64,000 nucleotides of DNA from Halorubrum cibi (GTDB taxonomy: Archaea; Halobacteriota; Halobacteria; Halobacteriales; Haloferacaceae): assembly GCF_900182635.1 (NCBI RefSeq), contig NZ_FXTD01000005.1, positions 1 to 64,000 of the forward strand, written 5' to 3'. The translations under genes were made by a program, and so were the position numbers. Within the stretch, counting starts at the first letter, position 1; each line of letters begins with the position of its first letter. Of this stretch, positions 53,103 to 61,930 are shown piece by piece. The notes under the pieces were generated by a model. That model was not told where the DNA came from and did no database searches. It saw nothing but the letters and a program-made list of their open reading frames with translations.

Positions 53103-53279
53103 TCACGGTCGCCGCCGGGATCCGAGCGACGCCAGGGGGTTCGGACGCCCTCGCGACCGGGTCGGTCGCTCTCGGCCCGCCGGGAATCGGTCGAAAACGA
53201 TCGTTCATCCAGTTTTATCGGCGATTCTCGGCGTCGGAAAGACACGCTTTTGGTTCCCAACCGGGTCCGTCCGACAACG

Positions 53280-54635
53280 ATGGCACGCGAGACGTGGGCG
53301 ACACGAATGGGATTCATCCTGGCAGCGGTCGGGAGCGCGGTGGGGCTCGGGAACATCTGGCGGTTCCCCTTCATCACCGGACAGGAGGGCGGCGGAGCGT
53401 TCCTGCTCCTCTACCTGCTTTTCGTCGTGTTGATCGGCTTCCCGGCGATCCTCGTCGAGTTCGTGATCGGCCGGTACACCGAACTGAACCCGGTGGGGGC
53501 GATACGTGAACTCGGGAGCGGGGCATGGAACTACCTCGGCTGGCTGTTCGTCGTCACCGGCTTCGTCACCCTCTCGTACTACAGCGTCGTCGCCGGCTGG
53601 TTCCTTCGGTACACCCTGATCGGAGTCACCGACGGGTACGCGCTCGCGGGACCGGAGGAGGCGACCGCGCTGTACGGCTCGGTCACCACCGGACTCGACT
53701 CGCTCCTGTTTCACGCCGTGTTCATGGCGCTCGTCATCGGGATCATCGCCGCCGGCGTACGGCGGGGAATCGAGGTCGGCGTGAAGGTGATGGTGCCGGC
53801 GATCATCGTGGTGCTCGTCGGGCTCGCGGCGTACGCGTTCACGCTGGATGCCGCGGGCGCGGCGTACGCGTACTACCTCACGCCGGACTTCGGCTACCTC
53901 GCCGCGAACTGGACGAGCATCCTGCCGGCCGCCGCCGGACAGGCCTTCTTCACGCTCTCGCTCGGGATGGGGGTGATGATCACCTACGCCTCCTACCTCG
54001 GCGAGGACCGGAACCTCGCAACGGACGCGGGCATCATCGCCGCGCTCGACACGCTCATCGCCGTGATCGTCGGCTTCGTCGTCTTCCCGTTCCTCTTCGC
54101 GGCCGGGATCGAGCCCGGCGGCCCCGGTCCCAGTGCGATCTTCGTGAGCCTCACGTCCGCGTTCACGGGGATCCCCGGCGGTCGAATCATCGGGATCGTG
54201 TTCTTCGCGATGGTCGGGATAGCCGCGCTCTCCTCCGCGATCAGCATCCTCGAAGTGCTCGTCTCGTACCTGATCGACGAGTTCGACGTCGAGCGCGTCC
54301 CCGCGTCGGTCGCCATCGGCGTCGCCGTCTTCCTGCTCGGCGTCCCGGTGACGATCGACCTGATCTTCCTCGGGTTATACGACAATCTGGCCGGCGGCGT
54401 CCTGCTCGTGTTAGGCTCGCTGCTGCTCGCGCTGTTCGTCGGCTGGGTGATCCCCGACGTCGCCCGCAATGAACTGGAAAAGGGGATCGGCAGCCTCGGC
54501 GGACTCGGAACCGCCTGGATCTGGATCGTCCGGATCCCGATCGTGATCGTCGTCCTCGTCTCGCTGTATCTGGGAGTCGTCGGCTACGTCGACTTCCTGA
54601 CCGGCGGCTTCGCCGAGTGGCTGGCGGCGCGATAG
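53280..54635 (+). CDS. Sodium-dependent transporter of the SNF/NSS family
   Basis: 451 residues. Twelve membrane helices. The family start GFILAAVGSAVGLGNIWRFP then FITGQEGGGAFLLLYLLFVV is clear, and FTLSLGMGVMITYASYLGED is the conserved substrate/Na+ region around helix 6-8. Members take up amino acids or related solutes with Na+. The substrate is unknown. No large N-terminal cytosolic domain. The ATG at 53280 fits the family's short N-terminus (ARETWATRMGF). Confidence 0.88.
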   Translation: MARETWATRMGFILAAVGSAVGLGNIWRFPFITGQEGGGAFLLLYLLFVVLIGFPAILVEFVIGRYTELNPVGAIRELGSGAWNYLGWLFVVTGFVTLSYYSVVAGWFLRYTLIGVTDGYALAGPEEATALYGSVTTGLDSLLFHAVFMALVIGIIAAGVRRGIEVGVKVMVPAIIVVLVGLAAYAFTLDAAGAAYAYYLTPDFGYLAANWTSILPAAAGQAFFTLSLGMGVMITYASYLGEDRNLATDAGIIAALDTLIAVIVGFVVFPFLFAAGIEPGGPGPSAIFVSLTSAFTGIPGGRIIGIVFFAMVGIAALSSAISILEVLVSYLIDEFDVERVPASVAIGVAVFLLGVPVTIDLIFLGLYDNLAGGVLLVLGSLLLALFVGWVIPDVARNELEKGIGSLGGLGTAWIWIVRIPIVIVVLVSLYLGVVGYVDFLTGGFAEWLAAR

Positions 54636-54646
54636 ATCCGTCTCCT

Positions 54647-54722
54647 GCGGTCCTGCCGGTTCCGTTGACCGAACCCGTCCGGCGGTCCTGCCGATCCCGT
54701 TGACCGAACCCGTCCGGCGGTC
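54647..54722. repeat. 35-bp tandem repeat
   Basis: Units at 54647-54681 and 54682-54716 are 35 bases each and differ at only two positions (GCGGTCCTGCCGGTTCC against GCGGTCCTGCCGATCCC, then both GTTGACCGAACCCGTCCG). A third copy is truncated after GCGGTC. It fills the gap between the SNF transporter and radB. Confidence 0.85.
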
Positions 54723-54772
54723 GAACCGACCGTACCGACTGCTTAAAGGCGAACGGGACTGAAGCATCGTCA

Positions 54773-55483
54773 GTGAGCGAACCGATCCCGATCGGCTGTG
54801 AGCCGGTCGACGACCTGCTGGGCGGCGGGTTCGAACGCGGGGTGGTCACGCAGGTGTACGGTCCCCCCGCCGCGGGCAAGACCAACCTCGCGCTCTCCGC
54901 AGCCATCGAGGTCGCGGCGAGCGGCGACCGGTCGCTCTTCATCGACACCGAGGGGCTCTCGATCGACCGGTTCGAGCAGATGGCGGGCGCACGAGTCGAC
55001 CGCCCGGACATCGACGAGGACGTCGAGGAGCTGGCCTCGCGGCTGGTGATCACCGAGGCGTACGACTTCGAGGACCAGCGCGAGGCCGTCCGCGACGCCG
55101 AGGAGCTCGCGGCAGAGGTCGATCTGGTCGTGTTGGACTCCGCGACCGGCTTCTACCGGCTCGAGCGCGCCGACGACACGGAGGGCGGTCAGTCGCTCCG
55201 GAAGGTCGCGAAACAGGTGACGCACCTCCTCTCGCTGGCGCGACGACACGACCTCGCGGTGGTGATCACGAACCAGGTGTTCACGGATCCCGAGAGCGAC
55301 CGCGACCGCGCGCTCGGCGGCAACACGCTCAACCACTGGACCGGCGCGATCCTCCGTGTCGACCGCTTCCGCGGCGGGAACCGTCGAGCAACCCTGGAGA
55401 AACACCGGTCGAAGCCCGCCGGAGACTCCGCCACGTTCCGGATCGTCGAAAAGGGACTCGCGGCGGGCGCGAACGAGGACTAG
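54773..55483 (+). CDS. radB: DNA repair protein RadB
   Basis: 236 residues. The RecA/Rad51 core without the N-terminal DNA-binding helix-hairpin-helix domain of RadA, which is how RadB is recognised. P-loop TQVYGPPAAGKTNLALSAAI, Walker B VDLVVLDSATGFYRL, and LAVVITNQVFTDPES then LGGNTLNHWTGAILRVDRF (L2/ATP cap region). RadB assists RadA in recombination. The start is GTG at 54773. Upstream is the tandem repeat. Confidence 0.92.
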   Translation: MSEPIPIGCEPVDDLLGGGFERGVVTQVYGPPAAGKTNLALSAAIEVAASGDRSLFIDTEGLSIDRFEQMAGARVDRPDIDEDVEELASRLVITEAYDFEDQREAVRDAEELAAEVDLVVLDSATGFYRLERADDTEGGQSLRKVAKQVTHLLSLARRHDLAVVITNQVFTDPESDRDRALGGNTLNHWTGAILRVDRFRGGNRRATLEKHRSKPAGDSATFRIVEKGLAAGANED

Positions 55484-55563
55484 CGTCGGAGAGAGCGGGT
55501 CGAGCCGGAAAACGATCGAACGTGGGCGAGCCGGAGTGTCGGGCCGAGGTGAGTCGGACGCGC

Positions 55564-56703
55564 TTAGAGCTCGCCGAGCTTCCGGAGCAGCTGGCCGCGG
55601 TACTCCTCGTCGGCGTTGACGCCTTTGATCTCGAGGACGTTCCGCTCCAGCTTGTCGAGCGCCACGTGGAACGCGTGTTCGGCGCCGTACCCCTCGCCGG
55701 AGCCGCCGACCTGTCCCTGGTCCGTCCGCAGGCGGATCTGACACTGGATGAGCGGGGTGCCGCGGAGCTTCTCCTTGTGCTGGTGGAGCCGGACGTGCGC
55801 GTGCATCACCTGCATCTGGGCGTACTTGTCCGCGACGCTTTCGATCGACTCGACGACGTGTTCGCGCGAGGTGTGCTCGAGGAGGTCGACGTTCGTGATC
55901 TGTACGTCGAGCGAGTCCTCTTCAGTGAACGTGAGCGCGCGCAACACGTCGGTCTTGGTGACCATCCCCGCGACCGCTTCGATGCCTTCGGGGGTGACGA
56001 CGAGCCCGGAGACCTCGTTGTCGAACATACGCGAGACCGCCTCCTCCGCGGTCTCGTCGGCGGTCGCGGTCACGACCGGACTCGACATGATGTCGTACAC
56101 GGGGAGATCGAGCATCCGATCGATGTCGCCGGCGCGGTCCCCGCTGCCCTGACGCTCCTGGTCGCGGACGACGAACTCGACGATGTCGTTCGTGGTGACG
56201 ACGCCGGCGAGCATCCCGTCGTCGTCGAGCACCGGCAGTCTGGAGATCCCGTTCTCGCGGAGTCGGTTGATCGCTCGCCCCACGCTGTCCTTCTCGTTGA
56301 TGCCGATCACGTCGGTCGTGGCGATCTGATCGACCGTGATCGCGTCGAGGCTCTCCAAGACGGCCTCAAGGATCTGATCGACCGTCACGATGCCGTAGAG
56401 CTTCTCACCCTCGTACACGGGCGCGATCTTCACGTCGCCCTCGACGAGGAGCCGGGCGGTCTCGCGGACGTCCTCCGTCCGCTTCACCGAGGGCGCGGGC
56501 TTGACGACGGCAGAGACCTTCGTGTCGTCCTCCATCCGTGAACGCAGCAGCTGTTTCTCACCGACGACCCCCGCGTACTCGCCGTCCTCGGTGACGACTA
56601 TCCCCTTCGGATTCTCGCGCTCGAAGATGGATCGGACCTTGGCGAGCCGCTCGTCGGCGTCGACCTCGACGTACTCCGGCACTGCGATATCAGCGATGTT
56701 CAT
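55564..56703 (-). CDS. Four CBS domains fused to an HPF-like ribosome-hibernation domain
   Basis: 379 residues. CBS1-2 at about 1-115 (IADIAVPEYVEVDADERLAK ... APVYEGEKLYGIVTVDQIL) and CBS3-4 at about 122-262 (ITVDQIATTDVIGINEKDSV ... YDIMSSPVVTATADETAEEA). The last ~100 residues (YAQMQVMHAHVRLHQHKEKL and IQCQIRLRTDQGQVGGSGEG then YGAEHAFHVALDKLERNVLE) resemble the ribosome-binding core of HPF/YfiA/S30AE. CBS domains sense adenine nucleotides, so the protein may connect energy charge to ribosome inactivation. That role is inferred from the domains. Confidence 0.75.
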   Translation of the reverse strand: MNIADIAVPEYVEVDADERLAKVRSIFERENPKGIVVTEDGEYAGVVGEKQLLRSRMEDDTKVSAVVKPAPSVKRTEDVRETARLLVEGDVKIAPVYEGEKLYGIVTVDQILEAVLESLDAITVDQIATTDVIGINEKDSVGRAINRLRENGISRLPVLDDDGMLAGVVTTNDIVEFVVRDQERQGSGDRAGDIDRMLDLPVYDIMSSPVVTATADETAEEAVSRMFDNEVSGLVVTPEGIEAVAGMVTKTDVLRALTFTEEDSLDVQITNVDLLEHTSREHVVESIESVADKYAQMQVMHAHVRLHQHKEKLRGTPLIQCQIRLRTDQGQVGGSGEGYGAEHAFHVALDKLERNVLEIKGVNADEEYRGQLLRKLGEL

Positions 56704-56848
56704 GGTCCAACCGGAACGTTGGACGCGCCGGGTATTGAAAGTACAGGGGTCGTGGTGGTGCGTGAGATTCCGACGCGAACCGCGGAACGCGGAGCGTCCG
56801 GAACGGTCCGGTGAAAGCTTTTTGACCGTTACCCCCCGAGAACGCGAC

Positions 56849-57523
56849 GTGTACGACGCCGTCGTCCTCGATCACGACGGGGTGATCGTCGGTCGGACGC
56901 CGTTCGACACCCTCCGTGAAGCCGCCTGGGAAGCGTTCGAGCGGCTGGGCGTTGCCGATCCCGACCTCACGCACGTCGACGACGTCGCGGTCGGCGTCGA
57001 TCCGGCGACGCTTTCCGACATCTGTGAGCGGTATGAGATCGACCCGGTGGAGTTCTGGCGCGTCCGCGACGAGACCGCGTCCGACGCGCAGATCGCCGCC
57101 TCGCGAGCCGGTCGCAAGACTCCCTATGAGGACGTCGACGCGCTCTTACATCTCGACGCCGCGCTCGGAATCGTCTCCTCGAACCAGCAGGCCACGGTGG
57201 ACGACCTCCTCGCGCACTTCGGGCTCGCGGACCGCTTCGACGTCGTCTACGGTCGCGAACCCTCGATCGCCAGCCTCTCGCGGAAGAAACCCTCCCCGTA
57301 CTACCTCGAGCGAGCGCTCTCCGACCTCGACGTCTCGACCGCGCTGTTCGTCGGTGACAACGAATCGGACGTCCGCGCGGCCGACAACGCCGGGATCGAC
57401 TCCGCCTTCATCCGCCGGCCGCACCGCCGCTCGTTCGAACTCTCCGCGCAGCCGACCTACGAGATCGACGACCTCCACGACCTCGTGAGCCTCTGTGGTC
57501 GCTCGCCGATCGGGTCGCCGTAA
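56849..57523 (+). CDS. HAD-superfamily hydrolase
   Basis: 224 residues from a GTG (YDAVVLDHDGVIVGRTPFDT). The nucleophile and acid Asp pair is DHD in motif I; GIVSSNQQATVDDLLAHFGL is motif II with the Ser; KKPSPYYLERAL carries the motif III Lys; FVGDNESDVRAADNAG is motif IV. A helical cap is inserted near 20-85. Probably a small-molecule phosphatase, PGP/beta-PGM-like. The substrate is unknown. Confidence 0.85.
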   Translation: MYDAVVLDHDGVIVGRTPFDTLREAAWEAFERLGVADPDLTHVDDVAVGVDPATLSDICERYEIDPVEFWRVRDETASDAQIAASRAGRKTPYEDVDALLHLDAALGIVSSNQQATVDDLLAHFGLADRFDVVYGREPSIASLSRKKPSPYYLERALSDLDVSTALFVGDNESDVRAADNAGIDSAFIRRPHRRSFELSAQPTYEIDDLHDLVSLCGRSPIGSP

Positions 57524-57604
57524 GCGGTGGCTTCCGCGAAAGTCACGCGCCTCCGCCGGAACCGCGACGCCGACGTTTATGCGTCGCCGACCGTGATTCG
57601 AGAC

Positions 57605-58375
57605 GTGAACCTGAACCTCCCGCCGGTGGGACTGGGAACGATGGGAATCGAGGACCCCGAGCCGATCGCGACCGCGCTCGGGGTCGGGTACCGCCATCTC
57701 GACACCGCCCGGATCTACGGCAACGAGGCGGTCGTCGGCGAGGGACTCGCCGCGAGCGACGTCGACCGCACTGACGTGACGGTCGCGACGAAGCTCTGGA
57801 TCGACGCGCTCGCCGGCGACGACGTGGAATCGACCGCGCGAGAGAGCGCCGACCTCCTCGGCATCGACCGGATCGATCTCCTGTACGTCCACCGCCCCCG
57901 CGGCGCGTACGACCCGGAGACGACGCTCCCCGCGCTCGATCGGCTCGTCGACGCCGGGGTCGTCGGTGCGGTCGGCGTCTCGAACTTCGAGGTCGACGAC
58001 CTCGAGCGCGCCCGCGAGGTCCTCGACGCGCCGATCGCCGCCCACCAGACCGAGCTCCATCCGCTGTATCACCGCCCGGAACTCCTCGAACACGCCCGCG
58101 AGCACGGCTACCCCATCGTCGCGTACTCGCCGCTCGCAGGCGGGAGGGTCGGAGAGGTCGACCCAGTCTGCGAGGTCGCGGAGAACCACGGGACGACGCC
58201 CGAGGCGGTCGCGATCGCGTGGGCGACCGCGAAGGAGCCGGTGGTGACGATCCCGAAGGCGTCGACGGAGCGGCACCTCCGAGCGAACCTCGCGGCCGCC
58301 GAGATCGAACTCGATCCCGAGGAGATCGCCGCGATCGACGCGGTCGACCGCGAGGAGGAGCTGTACCCGGAATGA
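57605..58375 (+). CDS. Aldo/keto reductase
   Basis: 256 residues from a GTG (NLNLPPVGLGTMGIEDPEPI). The catalytic tetrad is visible: Asp and Tyr in LDTARIYGNEAVVGEGL, Lys in VTVATKLWID and His in DLLYVHRPRG. The NAD(P)H-binding C-terminus KEPVVTIPKASTERHLRANL is typical. Substrate unknown; such enzymes reduce carbonyls. TATA-like GTTTATG (57575-57581) is ~27 bases upstream of this GTG; the ATG at 57527 would lie upstream of the TATA box, so the shorter protein is preferred. Confidence 0.85.
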   Translation: MNLNLPPVGLGTMGIEDPEPIATALGVGYRHLDTARIYGNEAVVGEGLAASDVDRTDVTVATKLWIDALAGDDVESTARESADLLGIDRIDLLYVHRPRGAYDPETTLPALDRLVDAGVVGAVGVSNFEVDDLERAREVLDAPIAAHQTELHPLYHRPELLEHAREHGYPIVAYSPLAGGRVGEVDPVCEVAENHGTTPEAVAIAWATAKEPVVTIPKASTERHLRANLAAAEIELDPEEIAAIDAVDREEELYPE

Positions 58376-58417
58376 TCGGTGGACGGATCCGACGAGTGGA
58401 GAGTCGGACGACTAAGG

Positions 58418-59020
58418 TTAGTTATCTGTCCCAAATTCAGTCTTGGCATCCGTCACAAGTTCAGCTAAGATTTTGAGGTAATAACGGAGGTCGTCTCGTG
58501 CCTCCGTTGGTTTACTGTAGGACTCTTGTTCATTTAAGTCTGGAAAAAATAATCCAGTCTCCACATCAACATTATCAAAATCGATGTAGAATTTTACTTC
58601 CTCACCGTCCTCTGTTTCCACAATAAAACCAGATCCGCCCCATTGGTCACCAATGAAGATTGAGTCTGCCCAGCTAGGTACCTGCCTTTGGAGTTCAGCT
58701 ATGCTTCCTGAGAATGAAGCGTGAGTGGCTACTCCCGAACCACCCTCGTGTTCCATCTCATTACGTAGATCCTTCATACGCCGGCAAACAGGATCCTGCT
58801 TTAGTACCTCAATTCGATCCTCGTACCAGTGCTCAAATTCAGCATCCTTAGATTTTGCTTTCTGTAGGGCGAACGTGAGATTCCTTCCAAACGAAACAGC
58901 GTTGTACAGTCCAATATACTTCTCCTCACCCTCTCCTGATTCAAATTGTTTTAATCCAGCATATGCGCCTTTCAACATACGATCTGCGCGCTCTACTGCT
59001 TGTTCCGGTTCCACGCTCAT
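58418..59020 (-). CDS. Unknown protein with a HEPN-like R-x4-H motif, low-GC
   Basis: 200 residues. GC is far lower than in neighbouring genes, and codon choice is AT-leaning, so recent transfer is likely. Helical N-terminal half: VERADRMLKGAYAGLKQFES, LYNAVSFGRNLTFALQKAKS, and the sequence DPVCRRMKDLRNEMEHEGGS with RNEMEH at residues 86-91, which matches the R-x4-6-H catalytic motif of HEPN ribonucleases. The second half is beta-rich (SGFIVETEDGEEVKFYIDFD). No partner gene such as a MNT nucleotidyltransferase is beside it. HEPN proteins act as toxins or antiviral effectors, but this function is only a suggestion. Confidence 0.6.
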   Translation of the reverse strand: MSVEPEQAVERADRMLKGAYAGLKQFESGEGEEKYIGLYNAVSFGRNLTFALQKAKSKDAEFEHWYEDRIEVLKQDPVCRRMKDLRNEMEHEGGSGVATHASFSGSIAELQRQVPSWADSIFIGDQWGGSGFIVETEDGEEVKFYIDFDNVDVETGLFFPDLNEQESYSKPTEARDDLRYYLKILAELVTDAKTEFGTDN

Positions 59021-59291
59021 ATCGTGACCTTTGGATTGTTTGCCGAAAAATCATCTGTTCAATCAGATTAGGACGAATCATCTACCGTATGGCGAGAAGC
59101 AGGTCCGTTTCGCCGGATCGATGAGTTGCCTCATACGCTCATACCGTTGTCTGTCCAAGAAATCGGCGGCAGGCGGATTCGACGAGCGATCGATAGAATA
59201 GATCCATGTTTGTGTATATTTCTCTACTGCCACCCGAATTGATCGACACGATCCCGGGCAGCTTTTACCCTTCCCGGCACCCCGTTCGGGT

Positions 59292-60185
59292 ATGACCGAG
59301 GTCATCGACGGCGAGGCGGTGGCGGCCGACGTTCGATCCGACGTGGCCGACTGCGTGGGGACGCTCGCGGACGCGGGCGTGACCCCCGGATTGGCGACCG
59401 TGCTGATGAGCGACGATCCCGCGAGCGAGACGTACGTCTCGATGAAACAGCGCGACTGCGAGGAGGTCGGCATCGAGGGGATCCACGTCGACGTCGACGC
59501 CGACGCGCCCGCCGCGGAGCTGTTCGAGACCATCGACGACCTCAACGAGCGCTCGGACGTCCACGGAATCTTGGTCCAGTTACCCGTCCCCGATCACGTC
59601 GAGAAGCGCGAGGTGCTCCGGCGGATCGACCCCGAGAAGGACGTGGACGGGTTCCACCCCGAGAACGTCGGGCGGCTCGTCGCGGGCGACGCCCGCTACA
59701 AGCCCTGTACGCCCCACGGTGTCCAGAAGCTGCTCGCCGCCTACGACGTCGAGACCGAGGGGGCCGACGCGGTCGTCGTCGGCCGCTCCGACATCGTGGG
59801 CAAGCCGATGGCGAACCTCCTGATCCAGAAGGCCCCGCAGGGCAACGCCACCACGACGGTCTGTCACTCCCGCACCGAGGACCTGGAGGGGAGACTCGGA
59901 GACGCGGACATCGTGATCGCCGCCGCCGGCATCCCGGAGTTCGTCGACGGCTCGATGTTGAAGGCGGACGCGACCGTGATCGACGTGGGGATAAATCGGG
60001 TCGAGACGGACACGGAGAAGGGGTACGAACTGGTCGGCGACGTCGATTACGAGTCGGCGAAGGAGGTCGCGGGCGCGATCACGCCAGTTCCCGGCGGCGT
60101 CGGCCCGATGACCCGCGCGATGCTCCTGTACAACACGGTGAAGGCGGCCGGGCGTCAGCACGACGTCGCGGTCGATCTGGACTGA
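59292..60185 (+). CDS. folD: Methylenetetrahydrofolate dehydrogenase/cyclohydrolase
   Basis: 297 residues. Bifunctional FolD makes 10-formyl-tetrahydrofolate from 5,10-methylene-THF through methenyl-THF. Motifs: YVSMKQRDCEEVGI (usually Lys in YxxxK), GILVQLPVPDHVEKREVLRR then IDPEKDVDGFHPENVG, PCTPHGVQKLLAAY, VVGRSDIVGKPMANLL (NADP site) and PVPGGVGPMTRAMLL. Complete and in-family length. Confidence 0.95.
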   Translation: MTEVIDGEAVAADVRSDVADCVGTLADAGVTPGLATVLMSDDPASETYVSMKQRDCEEVGIEGIHVDVDADAPAAELFETIDDLNERSDVHGILVQLPVPDHVEKREVLRRIDPEKDVDGFHPENVGRLVAGDARYKPCTPHGVQKLLAAYDVETEGADAVVVGRSDIVGKPMANLLIQKAPQGNATTTVCHSRTEDLEGRLGDADIVIAAAGIPEFVDGSMLKADATVIDVGINRVETDTEKGYELVGDVDYESAKEVAGAITPVPGGVGPMTRAMLLYNTVKAAGRQHDVAVDLD

Positions 60186-60232
60186 ATCCGGCGTCGCGGC
60201 CGCTTTCCCGTCGCGTCCCGTCTCACTCGAAC

Positions 60233-60388
60233 GCCCCGCACAGCCCCGCACTGCCCCGCACCTCACACCTCCCCAGCCTCGGCGGACGGTCCGTCGCGGG
60301 CGAGCCGCTCCGGCCCGCCGCCTCCCTCGCGCGGACTCCTCCCGCCCTTCGGGCGCTCGGAGGCACGCGCCACCGCACTACAGATCAG
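60233..60388 (+). repeat. Hairpin-slot intergenic repeat, copy 3 (shorter)
   Basis: It lacks the 5' CCCCA-G-TCGCGAGG block and the first GC hairpin of copies 1 and 2. The conserved CCGCACCTCACACCTCCCC plus AGCCTCG is present, the slot holds another GC-rich palindromic stretch (about 60280-60320), then CCTCCCTCGCGCGGACTCCT, the closing hairpin CGCCC-TTC-GGGCG (60343-60355) and GGAGGCACGCGCCACCGC. It fills the gap between folD and the metallophosphatase. Confidence 0.78.
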
Positions 60389-60424
60389 TAGCGCTCGCCG
60401 TCGCAGATCGTCGATTCCCGTAGC

Positions 60425-61816
60425 TCACTCCTCCCGGTTCCGGATCTCGATCCGCCCCTCTATCTCGGGGTCGATACCGCGCTCGCGGGCGAAATCGGCG
60501 AGCACCTCGTACTGGATGTCGGTCTCGCCGACCCGGTGGCGCTCCTCGAGCGTCGGGTACTCGTGATCGGAGTGGAGCAGGTACTCGGAGGTGGCGACGG
60601 TGTACCGGGCGTCCGGATCGATCGCGTCGCCGTCGACGGTCGCCTCCGTGATCGCCTCGCGTTCGGCGTCCCAGACGATCCGGGCGTTCGAGACGTGGCC
60701 GTGCCACCAGTCGTCCTCGCCGAAATCGACGTCGGGCGCGGCCATCTCCCGGAGGACGCGCCGCAGCTCCTCGCCGTCGATCTCGGTGAGAACCACCGGC
60801 TCCTCGAAGGGGATGAGACTGATGAGGTCGGCCTTCGTCACGTCGCCGGCCCAGGGGTCGCCCTGCCGGAGGCCGCCCGCGTTCGAGAGCCCCACGTCGG
60901 CGTCGTGCGCCCAGCGGAACGCGTCGGCGACGAAGTTGCCGACGCGGCACTCGCCGCCGTGGACGACGTCGCCAGTCCGCTCGATCGGCTCCGTGACGCG
61001 GTCGACGACCTCGCCGAGGTCGGCCGCGCCCATCCGCTCGGCGAGCGCCCGCTCGAGATCCGCGTGGGGGGCGACGCCGTCCGGCTCGTGGAGGGTCGCG
61101 GTGGCGGAGGCGTCGGGGTTCGTCGGGTCGCCGAGGTCGACCTCGGCGACCGCCTCGCCGTTCACGCCCGGTCGGACGAGGAGCGTCCCGTCGACGCGCT
61201 CGTTCCGCCGGCTGTGGACGTGGCCGCCCAGCACCGCGTCCACGTCGAGCTCGCGGGCGAGGTCGTCGTCGCCGCCGCCGAGGTGCGAGAGGACGACCCG
61301 GTGGTCGACCTCGGGACCCTCGCGTTCGAGGTCGGCGAGCGCCTCCCGCGCGGCCGCGACCGGGTCGTCGAACGAGAGCGGCGCGGCCATCGGGTTGAGC
61401 GAGTCGGTCGCGGGGTCGGTGACGCCGACGAACCCCACGGTCGCGCCGTCGACCGCGCGGGTCGTCCAGGGGACGACGCCCTCCGATCGGCCGAAGGGGT
61501 CGCCGTCCTCGTCGCGGACGTTCGCGGAGACGAACTCGACGGGCGCGTCGTCGACGAGCCCGCGGAGGGCGTCGGGGCCGTAGTCGAACTCGTGGTTGCC
61601 GAAGGTGTCGAGGAGGGTGTCGGTGGCCGCGTAGAAGTCGATCGTCTGTCGTCCCTTCGCGACGAGCGACAGGACGCCCGGCGCGGTGGTGTCGCCGGTG
61701 GCGACGACCGCGGCGTCGGGGCCGTCGAGGGCGCGGATCCGGCCGGCCAGCCGGGCCGCGCGCTCGGGGACGTCGAAGACGTTCTCGATGTCGGAGTAGT
61801 GGAGGAGACGAGCCAT
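60425..61816 (-). CDS. 5'-nucleotidase/metallophosphatase family protein
   Basis: 463 residues. Calcineurin-like phosphoesterase domain: LHYSDIENVFDVPER (first metal ligands, the DIEN of the haloarchaeal form), VATGDTTAPGVLSL, DTFGNHEFDYG and VLSHLGGGDDDLARELDVDA then VLGGHVHSRRNE. The 5'-nucleotidase C-terminal domain follows (VGNFVADAFRWAHDADVGLS, NAGGLRQGD, DLISLIPFEEPVVL). No signal peptide is evident, so it is probably cytoplasmic, unlike bacterial UshA. Hydrolyses nucleotides or other phosphoesters. Confidence 0.88.
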   Translation of the reverse strand: MARLLHYSDIENVFDVPERAARLAGRIRALDGPDAAVVATGDTTAPGVLSLVAKGRQTIDFYAATDTLLDTFGNHEFDYGPDALRGLVDDAPVEFVSANVRDEDGDPFGRSEGVVPWTTRAVDGATVGFVGVTDPATDSLNPMAAPLSFDDPVAAAREALADLEREGPEVDHRVVLSHLGGGDDDLARELDVDAVLGGHVHSRRNERVDGTLLVRPGVNGEAVAEVDLGDPTNPDASATATLHEPDGVAPHADLERALAERMGAADLGEVVDRVTEPIERTGDVVHGGECRVGNFVADAFRWAHDADVGLSNAGGLRQGDPWAGDVTKADLISLIPFEEPVVLTEIDGEELRRVLREMAAPDVDFGEDDWWHGHVSNARIVWDAEREAITEATVDGDAIDPDARYTVATSEYLLHSDHEYPTLEERHRVGETDIQYEVLADFARERGIDPEIEGRIEIRNREE

Positions 61817-61907
61817 GCGTGGATGCCCCTCGGTCGGGCGCGAACAAAAACGATCGCAAGCGGAACCGATCGGGGAATCCCCCCGTCACGCCCTGGCACG
61901 CCTCCCG

Positions 61908-61930
61908 AGCGCTTTGAAAGCGCTTTTATG
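61908..61930 (+). promoter_or_regulatory. Palindrome overlapping the TATA box of the L7Ae operon
   Basis: AGCGCTTT-G-AAAGCGCT (61908-61924) is perfect apart from its odd centre. It runs straight into the TATA-like CTTTTATGC (61923-61931). Transcription would start near 61955, leaving a ~90-base leader before the L7Ae ATG at 62047. The leader holds a 7-bp inverted repeat (GGTCGAT, 61966-61972, with ATCGACC, 61993-61999). Confidence 0.55.

Noticed and set aside
54647-54722. Tandem repeat before radB as a CRISPR remnant
   Set aside because: The repeats are directly adjacent with no spacers, and only two and a bit are present.
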